Source: Muribaculaceae bacterium
GTDB taxonomy: Bacteria > Bacteroidota > Bacteroidia > Bacteroidales > Muribaculaceae
Reading direction: 5' to 3'
Length of the DNA: 64,000 nt
Assembly: GCA_017436845.1 (NCBI GenBank)
Contig: JAFSCJ010000005.1
Span: forward strand, 124,001 to 188,000
In this document: positions 9,376 to 18,185 of the stretch, piece after piece
Position numbering within the stretch: position 1 is the first letter of the stretch
Layout of the letters: each line of letters starts with the position of its first letter
Position numbers and translations under genes: made by a program
Notes under the pieces: model-generated
The model's input: the letters and a program-made list of their open reading frames with translations, nothing else
Told to the model about the DNA's origin: nothing
The model's database searches: none

Positions 9376-11409
9376 ATGAAAACTTTCTCAAAAAGAACTA
9401 TCATACGCTCATTGATGTTTATCATCTCCACAGGAATTATTATTTATTTTATCCCACGAAATAATGAACGCCAATTCTTATATGAGATTAATCGTCCTTG
9501 GAATTACTCTCTGCTCACAGCTCCTTTTGATATTCCAATACAGCTTGACTCAATCAGAGCAAAAGAAATAAAAGATAGCATTGACAATACATTTGTCCCG
9601 GTATATCAACGCAATACAACAGTGAGTGATAAAGCTATTAACGCCTATCATAAAACATTAAATTCCAATCGTTCAATATCTCCAACCGAAAAAACAAAAC
9701 TAATAAACACTCTTAGAAAAATCTACGATAATGGTATCGTAGATTTAAACACCTATCAAACCATTTCTTCCGGCAAACTTTCACGAATGAGGTTCATAGA
9801 TGGCAATCGCATTATAAATTCACCCACAAATAATATTTTATCAGCCCGCATTGCCTATACAACAATGGATAGTTTATTAAAATCCGAAACTCTCAATACT
9901 ACGATTTCTGCTACTGAACTATCTAAATTCTTAATCCCAAACATTACCTATGACTCCATTGAATCGAAACGACTATATCAAGATATATACCTAAAAGCAA
10001 TGGCTCCAATAGGTATCATACAAAATGGAGAACGTATAATTGACCGTGGAGAAAAGGTTACACCTCAATTATACACAATACTGAAAACCTATGAGCAAAT
10101 GTTATTGGAACGCAAAGCCAATAAACATCAACAGTTATACCCCATTTTAGGACAATTGCTTTTTGTGCTCATCTTGCTTTCGGCATTGTTCTATTATCTT
10201 TATTTCATGCGACGCGAATTGTTTGAGAACACACGCGCCATGCTTTTCATCATGCTCATGATTACCGGATTTGTCGTGTTTGCCGTTGCAATGAAAAACA
10301 CATTTACCAATGGGCTATACCTTGTCCCATTCACCATCATAGCCATTATGATGATGGTGTTCTTCGACTCACGAACTGCTTTATTCTGTCTCATAATCGA
10401 GACTATGCTCTGTTCTTGTATCGCCAATGTCGCATTTGAATTTATTTTTGTTCAATTCATTGCCGGAGTAACAGCTATTTATTCATTAAAAGAGTTGACG
10501 AAACGTTCGCAACTTATACAGACGGCGTTACTCGTCTTTACCGCCTATAGCCTTTCATATGTTGCGGTTGAAGTAATCAGTTCCGGGACAATCTCAGGCA
10601 TAGACCTGCGCATATTTGGTATATTTGCCATAAATGCTGTACTCATCTCATTTGCCTATATCCTTATATTTGTTTTTGAGAAGCTTTTCGGATTTACATC
10701 TGTTGTTACTTTGGTTGAGTTATCCGACATAAACAACCCATTGCTTCGCGAGCTATCAGAAGAATGTCCCGGCACGTTCCAGCATTCATTATCAGTGAGC
10801 AACCTTGCCTATGAAGCAGCCCACCGCATTGGAGCCAACGCACAATTGGTGAGAGCAGGAGCGTTATATCATGATATTGGCAAAATCACAAATCCTGCTT
10901 TTTTCACTGAAAACCAGCATGGGGTAAATCCTCACGATGCACTAAATCCATTGCAAAGTGCACGCATCGTAATTGCCCATGTAACTGATGGGCTCAAACG
11001 TGCCGAAAGAGCAAAACTCCCTTCTGTGATTAAAGATTTCATCTCGGAACATCATGGCTGTGGAAAAGCTAAATATTTCTATAACACCTATTGCAATCTA
11101 CATCCCAACGAAGAAGTAGATACTGCCTCATTCTCTTATCCAGGACCTAATCCTCAATCTAAAGAAACTTCAATCCTGATGATGGCCGACACCGTTGAGG
11201 CTGCATCTCGCTCGCTTCCCGACCACACACCCGAAGCTATCGAAAATCTTGTAAATAGATTGATAGACGGGCAAATTGCCGATGGACTTCACAACGATTC
11301 TCTTCTGTCATTCAAAGATGTGAAAGAAATCAAGGAGTCTTTCATCTCACGATTGCGCACAATGTACCATGCCCGCATCTCCTACCCTTCAGATCCGGCA
11401 AAGAGATAA
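9376..11409 (+). CDS. 7TM-HD family phosphodiesterase (PgpH-like)
   Basis: 677 residues. An N-terminal membrane helix (about 11-27) is followed by a long extracytoplasmic 7TMR-HDED-type domain (about 40-255). Seven membrane helices come next (about 265-465), then a cytoplasmic HD domain: HSLSVSNLA, ALYHDIGK, and the later HH of EHHGCGK and MMADTVEAA. In Listeria the family member PgpH degrades c-di-AMP; here that function is inferred from architecture. The metal-binding His/Asp residues look complete. Its close position after relA/spoT suggests joint control of two nucleotide messengers. Confidence 0.88.
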   Translation: MKTFSKRTIIRSLMFIISTGIIIYFIPRNNERQFLYEINRPWNYSLLTAPFDIPIQLDSIRAKEIKDSIDNTFVPVYQRNTTVSDKAINAYHKTLNSNRSISPTEKTKLINTLRKIYDNGIVDLNTYQTISSGKLSRMRFIDGNRIINSPTNNILSARIAYTTMDSLLKSETLNTTISATELSKFLIPNITYDSIESKRLYQDIYLKAMAPIGIIQNGERIIDRGEKVTPQLYTILKTYEQMLLERKANKHQQLYPILGQLLFVLILLSALFYYLYFMRRELFENTRAMLFIMLMITGFVVFAVAMKNTFTNGLYLVPFTIIAIMMMVFFDSRTALFCLIIETMLCSCIANVAFEFIFVQFIAGVTAIYSLKELTKRSQLIQTALLVFTAYSLSYVAVEVISSGTISGIDLRIFGIFAINAVLISFAYILIFVFEKLFGFTSVVTLVELSDINNPLLRELSEECPGTFQHSLSVSNLAYEAAHRIGANAQLVRAGALYHDIGKITNPAFFTENQHGVNPHDALNPLQSARIVIAHVTDGLKRAERAKLPSVIKDFISEHHGCGKAKYFYNTYCNLHPNEEVDTASFSYPGPNPQSKETSILMMADTVEAASRSLPDHTPEAIENLVNRLIDGQIADGLHNDSLLSFKDVKEIKESFISRLRTMYHARISYPSDPAKR

Positions 11410-11444
11410 CAACCCATTCTAAAAATCGAACTATTAAATATATT

Positions 11445-11876
11445 ATGGATAAAATAAATATTACTTCACTCGATAACATCGAAGCTGCAGCAAAAGAATT
11501 TGTCAACCTCATGGGCGATGACACCGTATTTGCATTCTATGGAGACATGGGCGCCGGCAAAACCACATTTATCAATGCTCTTTGCCGAGTGCTTGGAGTA
11601 GAAGAGGATACCACTAATTCTCCTTCATTCTCTATCGTGAATGAATATCGTTCTGACACTACAGCCGAATTGATATACCACTTTGATTTATACCGCATTG
11701 AAAATCTTGAAGAAGCATTTGACATAGGCATTGAAGATTACTTCGACTCTGGAGCATTGTGCCTCCTTGAATGGCCGGAACGCATCGAAGATATTCTCCC
11801 CTATGACACTGTAAAAGTGGAGATTAAAATCAATGACGACGACACTCGCCAATTGCTAATTTCTCGCGCTGAATAA
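11445..11876 (+). CDS. tsaE: tRNA threonylcarbamoyladenosine biosynthesis ATPase TsaE
   Basis: 143 residues, the usual length. The Walker A motif GDMGAGKTT lies at 33-41; FSIVNEY and YHFDLYRIE are the other TsaE hallmarks, and LLEWPERIEDILP lies near the C-terminus. TsaE is the ATPase that supports TsaB/TsaD in making t6A37 in tRNAs that read ANN codons. It lies 35 bp after the HD phosphodiesterase and 2 bp before the small membrane protein gene, so it is in a run with birA. Confidence 0.95.
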   Translation: MDKINITSLDNIEAAAKEFVNLMGDDTVFAFYGDMGAGKTTFINALCRVLGVEEDTTNSPSFSIVNEYRSDTTAELIYHFDLYRIENLEEAFDIGIEDYFDSGALCLLEWPERIEDILPYDTVKVEIKINDDDTRQLLISRAE

Positions 11877-11878
11877 CA

Positions 11879-12103
11879 ATGTCATTAACAATTGGCTCAA
11901 TAATCACTGCGGCAATATTTGCCATTGTAGGGCTGTTGTCGGTCGTGGCAGCAATTGCCAATTGGGACTGGTTTTTCAATAGTTTGAATGCACAACTATA
12001 TACAGGTCGCATGTCTCGACGTGCGGCCCGCATTGTATATTTCATTTTAGGAGTCTTAATCCTCATCATGGCAATATACCTATTCTTCACATTGAAACAA
12101 TGA
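11879..12103 (+). CDS. Small two-helix membrane protein, Imm17-like
   Basis: 74 residues with hydrophobic helices at about 8-28 and 51-70, joined by a short basic segment (NWDWFFNSLNAQLY, then TGRMSRRAARIVYF). The WDWFFNS..AQ pattern and length resemble the Imm17 family annotated in Bacteroidetes genomes. That family was named as a putative toxin-immunity protein, but no toxin gene is nearby. The start is 2 bp after the tsaE stop and the stop overlaps the birA ATG (12100-12103), so translation is probably coupled. A housekeeping membrane role is as likely as immunity. Confidence 0.75.
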   Translation: MSLTIGSIITAAIFAIVGLLSVVAAIANWDWFFNSLNAQLYTGRMSRRAARIVYFILGVLILIMAIYLFFTLKQ

Positions 12104-12849
12104 ACACTACCCCCGCATTTATAAAACTCTCATCGACTCGCTCCACTAACTCCTATCTTGCTGATATTGCATCTGACAGCGAGCATGGGACTGTTGTCTC
12201 TACCATAGAACAAACAGCAGGAAGAGGACAACGAGGGAATTCGTGGGAGGCCGAACCGGGGAAGAATCTCACATTCTCAATACTTTTGCGCCCGGAGATA
12301 ATTGACGCCCGACATCAGTTTGCCATCTCTGAAATTGTCTCAATAGCAATAGCATCAACTTTGCAAAAGCTCATCACCGGCAAAAGAGTTGCCATCAAAT
12401 GGCCCAATGACATATATGTCGATGACATGAAAATATGCGGCATATTGATTGAAAACTCATTAATGGGCTATTCCATAAATTACTCTATTGCAGGAATAGG
12501 AATCAATGTAAACCAACAAGAATTCCTATCCGATGCCCCAAACCCCATCTCGTTATACAATCTCATTGGCAAAGAAACCGCATTAGATTCACTGCTTGAC
12601 GACATCTGTTGCGAAATCCTTCGGCTCATGGAGAAGTACAACAATGCTGACCTATTGCCGGAATTGCACGACTCCTACATTAACTTATTATGGCGCAATG
12701 AAGGATATTACCCCTACCAAGACACCGCAACCCTCGAAACATTTAACGCACGCATCATCGATGTCGCACCCACAGGATTGCTCTCCCTCCAAGACGACAA
12801 AAACGCTATCCGCACCTACGCCTTCAAAGAAGTATCCGCCATCCTATAA
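12100..12849 (+). CDS. birA: Biotin--[acetyl-CoA-carboxylase] ligase BirA (no DNA-binding domain)
   Basis: 249 residues, the catalytic and C-terminal domains only; the N-terminal winged helix of E. coli BirA is absent, so it should not act as a repressor. Motifs: STRSTNSYL, TAGRGQRGNSWE (biotin/AMP loop with RGRG-like pattern), LTFSILLRP, KWPNDIYVDDMKICGILIE with the catalytic Lys. It makes biotinyl-AMP and attaches biotin to carboxylase carrier proteins. The ATG overlaps the preceding stop by 4 bp. The following macro domain gene starts 19 bp downstream and may share the transcript. Confidence 0.93.
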   Translation: MNTTPAFIKLSSTRSTNSYLADIASDSEHGTVVSTIEQTAGRGQRGNSWEAEPGKNLTFSILLRPEIIDARHQFAISEIVSIAIASTLQKLITGKRVAIKWPNDIYVDDMKICGILIENSLMGYSINYSIAGIGINVNQQEFLSDAPNPISLYNLIGKETALDSLLDDICCEILRLMEKYNNADLLPELHDSYINLLWRNEGYYPYQDTATLETFNARIIDVAPTGLLSLQDDKNAIRTYAFKEVSAIL

Positions 12850-12868
12850 CAATCAACGATTATTTATT

Positions 12869-13486
12869 ATGAAAAAGATTTACACCATCAACAACGCTAC
12901 AATAACAATTAAATTTGGCAATATTATTGATTCTAATGCCGAAGTAATCGTAAGTTCTGATGGCTCAACTCTAAATATGGGAGGAGGGATATCTAAAGCT
13001 ATACGTGAAGCCGCAGGGTGGACAATTGTTACTGACGCTCAAAAAAAGGCACCTGCAAAAATTGGAGATGTTGTAGTAACCCATGCCGGAGATATGCGAC
13101 AAAAATTCATATTCCATATTATCACCATTAATAAAAATTGGCACCATGAATTTTTAGAAAGCACTAATAGCATCTATGATATCCAACAATATATCATAAA
13201 TCATGCAGTGAAAAAAATATTTCGATTAATGGCTGCGATGGAGCTTAAATCCATTGCATTTCCAGCAATAGGCGCAGGAGGAGCATTGATCCCTTATCCA
13301 AAAGTTGCGAAATGCATGGCGCAAGCATTTGCTGAAGCTCTATCTATAACTAATAAGCCTTATAACATAGAACTTTATTTATATGACCGATTTGGCAAGA
13401 TGGAATTATGGGATTTCATTCCATTTTTTGAAGCATTTGCCGCAGTTGAACAACAAAATACTGAAATAAACAAATCTATCAAATAA
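12869..13486 (+). CDS. Macro domain protein (N-terminal half of an interrupted macro-TIR gene)
   Basis: 205 residues from the ATG at 12869; an upstream in-frame extension would lie inside birA in another frame and is unlikely. Macro fold signs: VIVSSDGSTLNMGGGISKAIREAAG (residues 27-50, ADP-ribose loop; only part is quoted as one motif, key residues S29, S30, D31, G38-G40), GDVVVTHAG (66-74), and the second loop SIAFPAIGAGG (128-138). The usual NAAN of Asn-dependent hydrolases is replaced by SSD, so it may bind rather than cleave ADP-ribose-type ligands. The reading frame ends at TAA 13484-13486 and continues open on the other side into a TIR domain. Macro and TIR proteins work together in Thoeris-type antiphage defence, where the macro protein senses a TIR-made nucleotide; that role is inference here. 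Confidence 0.85.
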   Translation: MKKIYTINNATITIKFGNIIDSNAEVIVSSDGSTLNMGGGISKAIREAAGWTIVTDAQKKAPAKIGDVVVTHAGDMRQKFIFHIITINKNWHHEFLESTNSIYDIQQYIINHAVKKIFRLMAAMELKSIAFPAIGAGGALIPYPKVAKCMAQAFAEALSITNKPYNIELYLYDRFGKMELWDFIPFFEAFAAVEQQNTEINKSIK

Positions 13487-13957
13487 AATATTGAAACTGA
13501 TTATTCAAATGTTGTCATCAAACAAGTAAATGAAGAAAGTTCTAAAACCGCTAAGATATTTATTTGTTATTCACGAAAAGACCAATCTGAAATTAAAGGC
13601 ATATGCGACTTATTAAACCAAATGGACATCCCTTATTGGATTGATATTGATGGCTCATATAGTGGTGAAAATTTCAAAGAAATTATTGTTAAAACTTTAA
13701 AAAGAGTTGACTTGGTATTATTCATATCTTCTGAACAATCCAACAAATCTAATAATGTAGCAAAGGAAATTAATATTGCAGATAAATTAAATAAAACAAT
13801 TATTCCTATCCGATTAGATAACTATCCATATGCCTCAAGGATAGAATATGACCTTATTGGCATTGACTATATTGATTACATTGACAGAAACCCAATTGCG
13901 TTAGAAAAACTCCGCAAATCAATTCTTGGAAGATTAGTTATGGCTCAAAAATTCTAA
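13487..13957 (+). pseudogene. TIR domain in frame with, and cut off by one TAA from, the macro gene
   Basis: 156 codons from just after the macro stop to TAA at 13955-13957, in the same frame as the macro gene. After a polar linker of about 22 residues comes KIFICYSRKD (first TIR strand), then PYWIDIDGSYSGENF, VDLVLFISSEQS, and VAKEINIADKLNKTIIPIRLD. The Glu in VAKEINIA (codon 13766-13768) is at the position of the catalytic NADase Glu. No ATG, GTG or TTG precedes the first TIR strand in this frame; the first ATG (13622) would lose strand A and helix A. So the domain is expressed only by reading through the TAA, by a rare start such as ATT 13490, or not at all. Base use is more AT-rich than in birA, which hints at transfer. 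Confidence 0.8.
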
Positions 13958-14025
13958 ATAAATTGATAATTACAACTTTATCAACATCTGTTAATGCTTA
14001 TTTAAATTGCTGAAGAGGGAGGTTA

Positions 14026-14053
14026 CTACAAAATAATTTCACTAATTTTGTAG
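14026..14053 (+). promoter_or_regulatory. Inverted repeat spanning a candidate -7 box before the DUF4919 gene
   Basis: CTACAAAAT (14026-14034) and ATTTTGTAG (14045-14053) are perfect inverted copies with a 10-nt gap. TAATTTTG at 14043-14050 matches the -7 consensus and overlaps the right arm. No -33 TTTG at standard spacing. It could be an operator or a weak terminator of the macro-TIR gene. Confidence 0.4.
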
Positions 14054-14069
14054 AATTGCAAACTATAAC

Positions 14070-14798
14070 ATGAAAATATTGATTATGCGATATATATATA
14101 TTTGTCTAATTTTATTCGTCTCGTGCTTTACAATATCAGTTTCAGCTGCACCAAAAGAAAAAAAGGTTAAGGTGGAAACTCCCAACATGGAGAAGATATG
14201 CGAGGCCGTTAACGACCCCAAATCAAAATATTACTACCCAACGCTTCTGAAAAAATACGAGGCTAATGACACCGTCATGCAGCATGATGAGTATCGACAC
14301 CTATATTATGGCTATATTTTTCAAGAGGACTATAATCCCTATCGTCACTCCGAGTTCTCAGACAAGATTGAGAGCCTTTACTACAAAACAAAGCATAGCC
14401 GTGCCGAGTGTGACACTATCATAAAATATGCCGAGTTATCATTGAAGGACAATCCCTTTGATTTGCAACAGATGAATTTCCTTATATATGCGTTGCGTGA
14501 AAAGAAGAAAATTCATCTTGCCAACATTTGGCAATACCGTCTCAATCATCTTCTCGAAGCAATAGTATCTTCAGGGACAGGTCTTGACCAAGAGAATGCT
14601 TGGTATGTGGTAATCCCTAAGAATGAATACACTCTCATCAATTCGCTCGGATATATAGCCGACTCACAGGAATTTGTCAACCCCTATTTTGACTATATAA
14701 CTATCCAAAAGAAAAAGGATAAAGACCCTGCAGGTTTTTACTTCAATGTGAAGAATATCCTTGAGGAATATTATCGCAAATATCCCGACGAAGAATAA
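14070..14798 (+). CDS. DUF4919 family secreted protein
   Basis: 242 residues with a signal peptide (hydrophobic YIYICLILFVSCFTISVSA, cleavage after about residue 28). The body holds the pattern EYRHLYYGYIFQEDYNPY and helical TPR-like stretches (AELSLKDNPFDLQQMNFLIYA), as I recall for DUF4919 proteins of Bacteroidetes. Function unknown; probably periplasmic. Translation could also start at the second ATG, 14085. It converges with sufS, with only 7 bp between the stops. Confidence 0.75.
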   Translation: MKILIMRYIYICLILFVSCFTISVSAAPKEKKVKVETPNMEKICEAVNDPKSKYYYPTLLKKYEANDTVMQHDEYRHLYYGYIFQEDYNPYRHSEFSDKIESLYYKTKHSRAECDTIIKYAELSLKDNPFDLQQMNFLIYALREKKKIHLANIWQYRLNHLLEAIVSSGTGLDQENAWYVVIPKNEYTLINSLGYIADSQEFVNPYFDYITIQKKKDKDPAGFYFNVKNILEEYYRKYPDEE

Positions 14799-14805
14799 TT
14801 CTCTC

Positions 14806-16038
14806 TCAACCTAACATTGACGATACACGGCGGAGGGCGGCTATAAAGGCATCGGCTTCCGCTTTTGTATTATACATCGCAAATGATGCTCTGACTGTTC
14901 CCTCAATGCCTAATGCTGACATTAGCGGTTGGGCACAATGATGTCCGGTGCGCACAGCTACCCCCAATTTATCAAGCAACATCCCTATATCATAATGGTG
15001 CTCGTTACCAATGAGGAATGATATTACTGCACACTTGCCCGGAGCTGTCCCAAAAATGCGCATTCCCGGTATCTCCATCATCTTTTCAGTTGTGTAGGTG
15101 AGCAATTCATGCTCATGCTCAGCAATGCGCTCCACCCCTATAGATGTCATATAGTCTATTGCTGTGTGAAAAGCGGCAATATCAACAAAGTCAGGCGTAC
15201 CGGCTTCAAACTTAAATGGAAGAGCAGCAAAAGTTGTGTGATCAAAGCTCACTTGACCTATCATTTCCCCTCCTCCTTGATAAGGGGGCATCATTTCAAG
15301 CAGATATTTCTTGCCATATAGGACACCCACTCCCGATGGCCCATACATTTTATGAGATGAGAAGACATAGAAGTCGGCATTAAGATCCTGCACATCTACT
15401 TTCATGTGAGAAATAGCTTGTGCGCCATCGACAAGGACAGGCACTCCATTGCTATGAGCCTCGGCAATCATCTCTTTAATGGGGTTAACCGTTCCAAGCA
15501 CATTAGAGACATGGCAAACGGCAACAAGTTTTGTGCGGTCGTTAAACAACGAGCGATATGCCACCATGTCCAATTCCCCTTTTTCATTTATAGGAACTAT
15601 GCGCAAGATGATACGTTTGCGACGTCCCAATAGTTGCCAGGGAACAATATTGGCATGATGCTCCATCACTGTGAGAATTATCTCATCACCATTTTCAAGG
15701 AGATCTCCATAGGACGAAGCCACAAGATTTATAGCCTCAGTAGTCCCACGAGTAAAGATAATCTCTTCAGTGGATTTTGCATTGATAAACTCTCTGACTC
15801 GCTCGCGAGTTGCCTCTTGCAAATCAGTGGCTTCTTGTGAAAGGGTGTGCACACCACGATGCACATTAGCTTTTGTGTTATAATAGACATTCTCTATTGC
15901 CTCAACAACACAGCGAGGAGTTTGTGTAGTTGCTGTATTATCAAGGTATACAAGCGGATGACCATATACTTGACGTTCTAATATGGGAAAATCGCTTCTA
16001 AGAGAATTCACATCATACATTTCCATACTTTTTATCAT
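14806..16038 (-). CDS. sufS: Cysteine desulfurase SufS
   Basis: 410 residues, class V PLP enzyme of group II. The PLP Lys is K230 in FSSHKMYGP and the persulfide Cys is C368 in RTGHHCAQP; YLDNTATTQTP and RGVHTLSQEAT are near the N-terminus. It mobilises sulfur from cysteine for the SufBCD scaffold. The ATG (16036-16038) overlaps the sufD stop (ATGA), so translation is coupled. Later ATGs at 16026 and 16020 are possible starts. No sufE or sufU partner is visible in the window. Confidence 0.95.
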   Translation of the reverse strand: MIKSMEMYDVNSLRSDFPILERQVYGHPLVYLDNTATTQTPRCVVEAIENVYYNTKANVHRGVHTLSQEATDLQEATRERVREFINAKSTEEIIFTRGTTEAINLVASSYGDLLENGDEIILTVMEHHANIVPWQLLGRRKRIILRIVPINEKGELDMVAYRSLFNDRTKLVAVCHVSNVLGTVNPIKEMIAEAHSNGVPVLVDGAQAISHMKVDVQDLNADFYVFSSHKMYGPSGVGVLYGKKYLLEMMPPYQGGGEMIGQVSFDHTTFAALPFKFEAGTPDFVDIAAFHTAIDYMTSIGVERIAEHEHELLTYTTEKMMEIPGMRIFGTAPGKCAVISFLIGNEHHYDIGMLLDKLGVAVRTGHHCAQPLMSALGIEGTVRASFAMYNTKAEADAFIAALRRVSSMLG

Positions 16039-17393
16039 GATTTTTGTTCATGACACGACACACTGCACTCTCCACATAGCATTTGCTGACCATAAAAACG
16101 TTTTTCGACCAAATGGCGTAAACGATCACGCAAACCTTCCATGCGCACAGTATCAATCACGTCAACCATAAATGCCTGCATCAACATCAATCGAGCTTCC
16201 TTTTCAGAGATACCGCGAGAGCGCATATAAAATAATGCAGCAGCATCTAATTGCCCTGTTGTTGCGCCATGGCTACATTTTACTTCATCGTTATATATTA
16301 CGAGTTGAGGTTTTGTGTGCATCTTGGCCGATGTCGAAGCAAGCAAATTGCGATTAGATTGGTAAGCTTCGGTATATGTTGCATTGGGAGCGACCAAAAT
16401 GCTACCTTCAAATGCTCCTGTCGACTCATCGTCAAGCACATATTTAAACAATTGCGAACTGTGGCAATGTGATGCCCTGTGATTAATATTAGAACAGTTG
16501 TCAACGTGCTGGTGATCTGTTCCAATTGCCATTCCGGCGAGCAATGTTTCACAGCCATCACCCACGATATCTATATCGTATCCGTTGCGGGTTGTGCCAC
16601 ACATCAATGTCGTGCTGTTGATCAACAAGTTAGATCCGGTAGCCTGACGCGCAAACAATCGTGAATATCGAGATGTTGTCGCCGACGATTCTTCCATATC
16701 GTAGATATCAAATCGAGAACGCTCACCAATTATAATTTCTACCACTTGCGATGAAAGATATTTATGTTCGCTATCTTGAGTGTGGTCACACACAAGCAAT
16801 TGTGCTTCTGCATCATCTTCCAATACGATCAACAGGCGACGTACCGCCATCAAATCAATGGGCGAACTAAAAATGTTGACAAGTTGCAATGGTTTTTCAA
16901 GTTTAATTCCTCGTGGAATATAAATCATGACACCATCTTGAGCAAGCAACGTATTCAATGCCACCCCGGTATCTTCAAGAGGAGCTACCGTGCCATAATA
17001 TTTTGCTACCAAATCGGGAGACACACTTGCTACGCGAGAAAGAGAGTCAACAATTACACCCTCAGGCATTTTGTGTCTTGATGTGAGTGATGCATGGAAC
17101 ATATCATTTACTATGAATGACATCCAAGTACTCATGTTTGGCACATCGCATTTAAACGATGCCGCAACATTTACCGGGATATCCATGCGATTTATATTTA
17201 CCCCATAGTCATGAGCAAACATCTCATCTATAGATGTCTTTTCATAGCTTTCCGCGCCACGTTTAGGTAATTGGTTGTCGCCAATTGCGTTAAACGCTAC
17301 TTCGCGAAAGCTATTCAGCACATCGGCAGAATGAGCATTTATCGCATCGCGATTTTCTTTATATAAATCGAGATATTGATCAATTGAACCCAT
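16035..17393 (-). CDS. sufD: Fe-S cluster assembly protein SufD
   Basis: 452 residues, SufB/SufD beta-helix family. C-terminal family signature is visible: NDEVKCSHGATTGQLDAAALFYMRSRGIS, followed by EARLMLMQAFMVDVI. It pairs with SufB and SufC in the Fe-S scaffold complex. The C-terminus has the clustered Cys of LCGECSVSCHEQ, an unusual tail that might bind metal. sufC ends 7 bp upstream and sufS overlaps downstream. Confidence 0.93.
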   Translation of the reverse strand: MGSIDQYLDLYKENRDAINAHSADVLNSFREVAFNAIGDNQLPKRGAESYEKTSIDEMFAHDYGVNINRMDIPVNVAASFKCDVPNMSTWMSFIVNDMFHASLTSRHKMPEGVIVDSLSRVASVSPDLVAKYYGTVAPLEDTGVALNTLLAQDGVMIYIPRGIKLEKPLQLVNIFSSPIDLMAVRRLLIVLEDDAEAQLLVCDHTQDSEHKYLSSQVVEIIIGERSRFDIYDMEESSATTSRYSRLFARQATGSNLLINSTTLMCGTTRNGYDIDIVGDGCETLLAGMAIGTDHQHVDNCSNINHRASHCHSSQLFKYVLDDESTGAFEGSILVAPNATYTEAYQSNRNLLASTSAKMHTKPQLVIYNDEVKCSHGATTGQLDAAALFYMRSRGISEKEARLMLMQAFMVDVIDTVRMEGLRDRLRHLVEKRFYGQQMLCGECSVSCHEQKS

Positions 17394-17400
17394 ATCCTTA

Positions 17401-18171
17401 TTAATTATCTATTTCTTGCTTAATCCAGTCATAACCCTTTTCCTCAAGTTCAAGTGCTAGTTCAGGTCCACCTGTGCGCACAATGCGACCTTTATAAAGC
17501 ACATGAACAAAATCAGGTTTAATGTAATCAAGCAATCGTTGATAGTGAGTAATAACGATTGTTGCGTTATCTTCAGTTTTTAATTTGTTTACCCCACCGG
17601 CTACAATGCGCAATGCATCAATATCAAGACCGCTATCGGTCTCGTCAAGAATTGATAATCGAGGCTCTAAGACTGCCATTTGGAATATCTCGTTACGTTT
17701 CTTCTCGCCACCTGAAAAGCCTTCGTTTACCGAGCGAGATGCCAACTTATTATCCAACTCTACAATGGCACGTTTTTGACGCATCAATTTCAAGAAATCA
17801 CTTGCCGACAATGCAGGTTCATTGAAATATTTGCGTTTCTCATTTATTGCCGCACGCATGAAATTAACCATTGACACACCGGGAATCTCTACCGGATATT
17901 GGAATGAGAGAAATAAGCCTTCATGTGAACGATCTTCAGGAGATAGTTCCAACAGATTTTTGCCATGAAAAACAACCTCTCCTTCTGTTACTGTAAACGA
18001 GGGATGCCCAGCCAATACTGATGAAAGAGTACTTTTTCCAGAGCCATTGGGACCCATAATTGCATGTACCTCTCCGGGACGTATTGTAAGATTAATTCCT
18101 TTCAAAATCTCTTTGCCTTCTATTCCGGCATGAAGGTTTTTCACCTCTAATAATATATTGTCCATAGTCAT
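17401..18171 (-). CDS. sufC: Fe-S cluster assembly ATPase SufC
   Basis: 256 residues, ABC-type ATPase without membrane domain. Walker A GPNGSGKST is near residue 40, the signature FSGGEKKRNE near 153, and LDETDSGLDIDALRIV is the SufC-specific Walker B region. It powers SufBCD conformational change during cluster assembly. Lies between sufB (14 bp) and sufD (7 bp). Start could be either of two close ATGs (18171 or 18165). Confidence 0.96.
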   Translation of the reverse strand: MTMDNILLEVKNLHAGIEGKEILKGINLTIRPGEVHAIMGPNGSGKSTLSSVLAGHPSFTVTEGEVVFHGKNLLELSPEDRSHEGLFLSFQYPVEIPGVSMVNFMRAAINEKRKYFNEPALSASDFLKLMRQKRAIVELDNKLASRSVNEGFSGGEKKRNEIFQMAVLEPRLSILDETDSGLDIDALRIVAGGVNKLKTEDNATIVITHYQRLLDYIKPDFVHVLYKGRIVRTGGPELALELEEKGYDWIKQEIDN

Positions 18172-18185
18172 TATTTTTCTATATG

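Noticed and set aside
12596..12868. Upstream extension of the macro gene into birA
   Set aside because: It would read birA in another frame and gives a low-complexity Thr/Ser-rich protein; the ATG at 12869 gives the usual macro domain start.
13487..13621. Frameshift as cause of the macro/TIR split
   Set aside because: Both halves share one frame; only the stop codon separates them.
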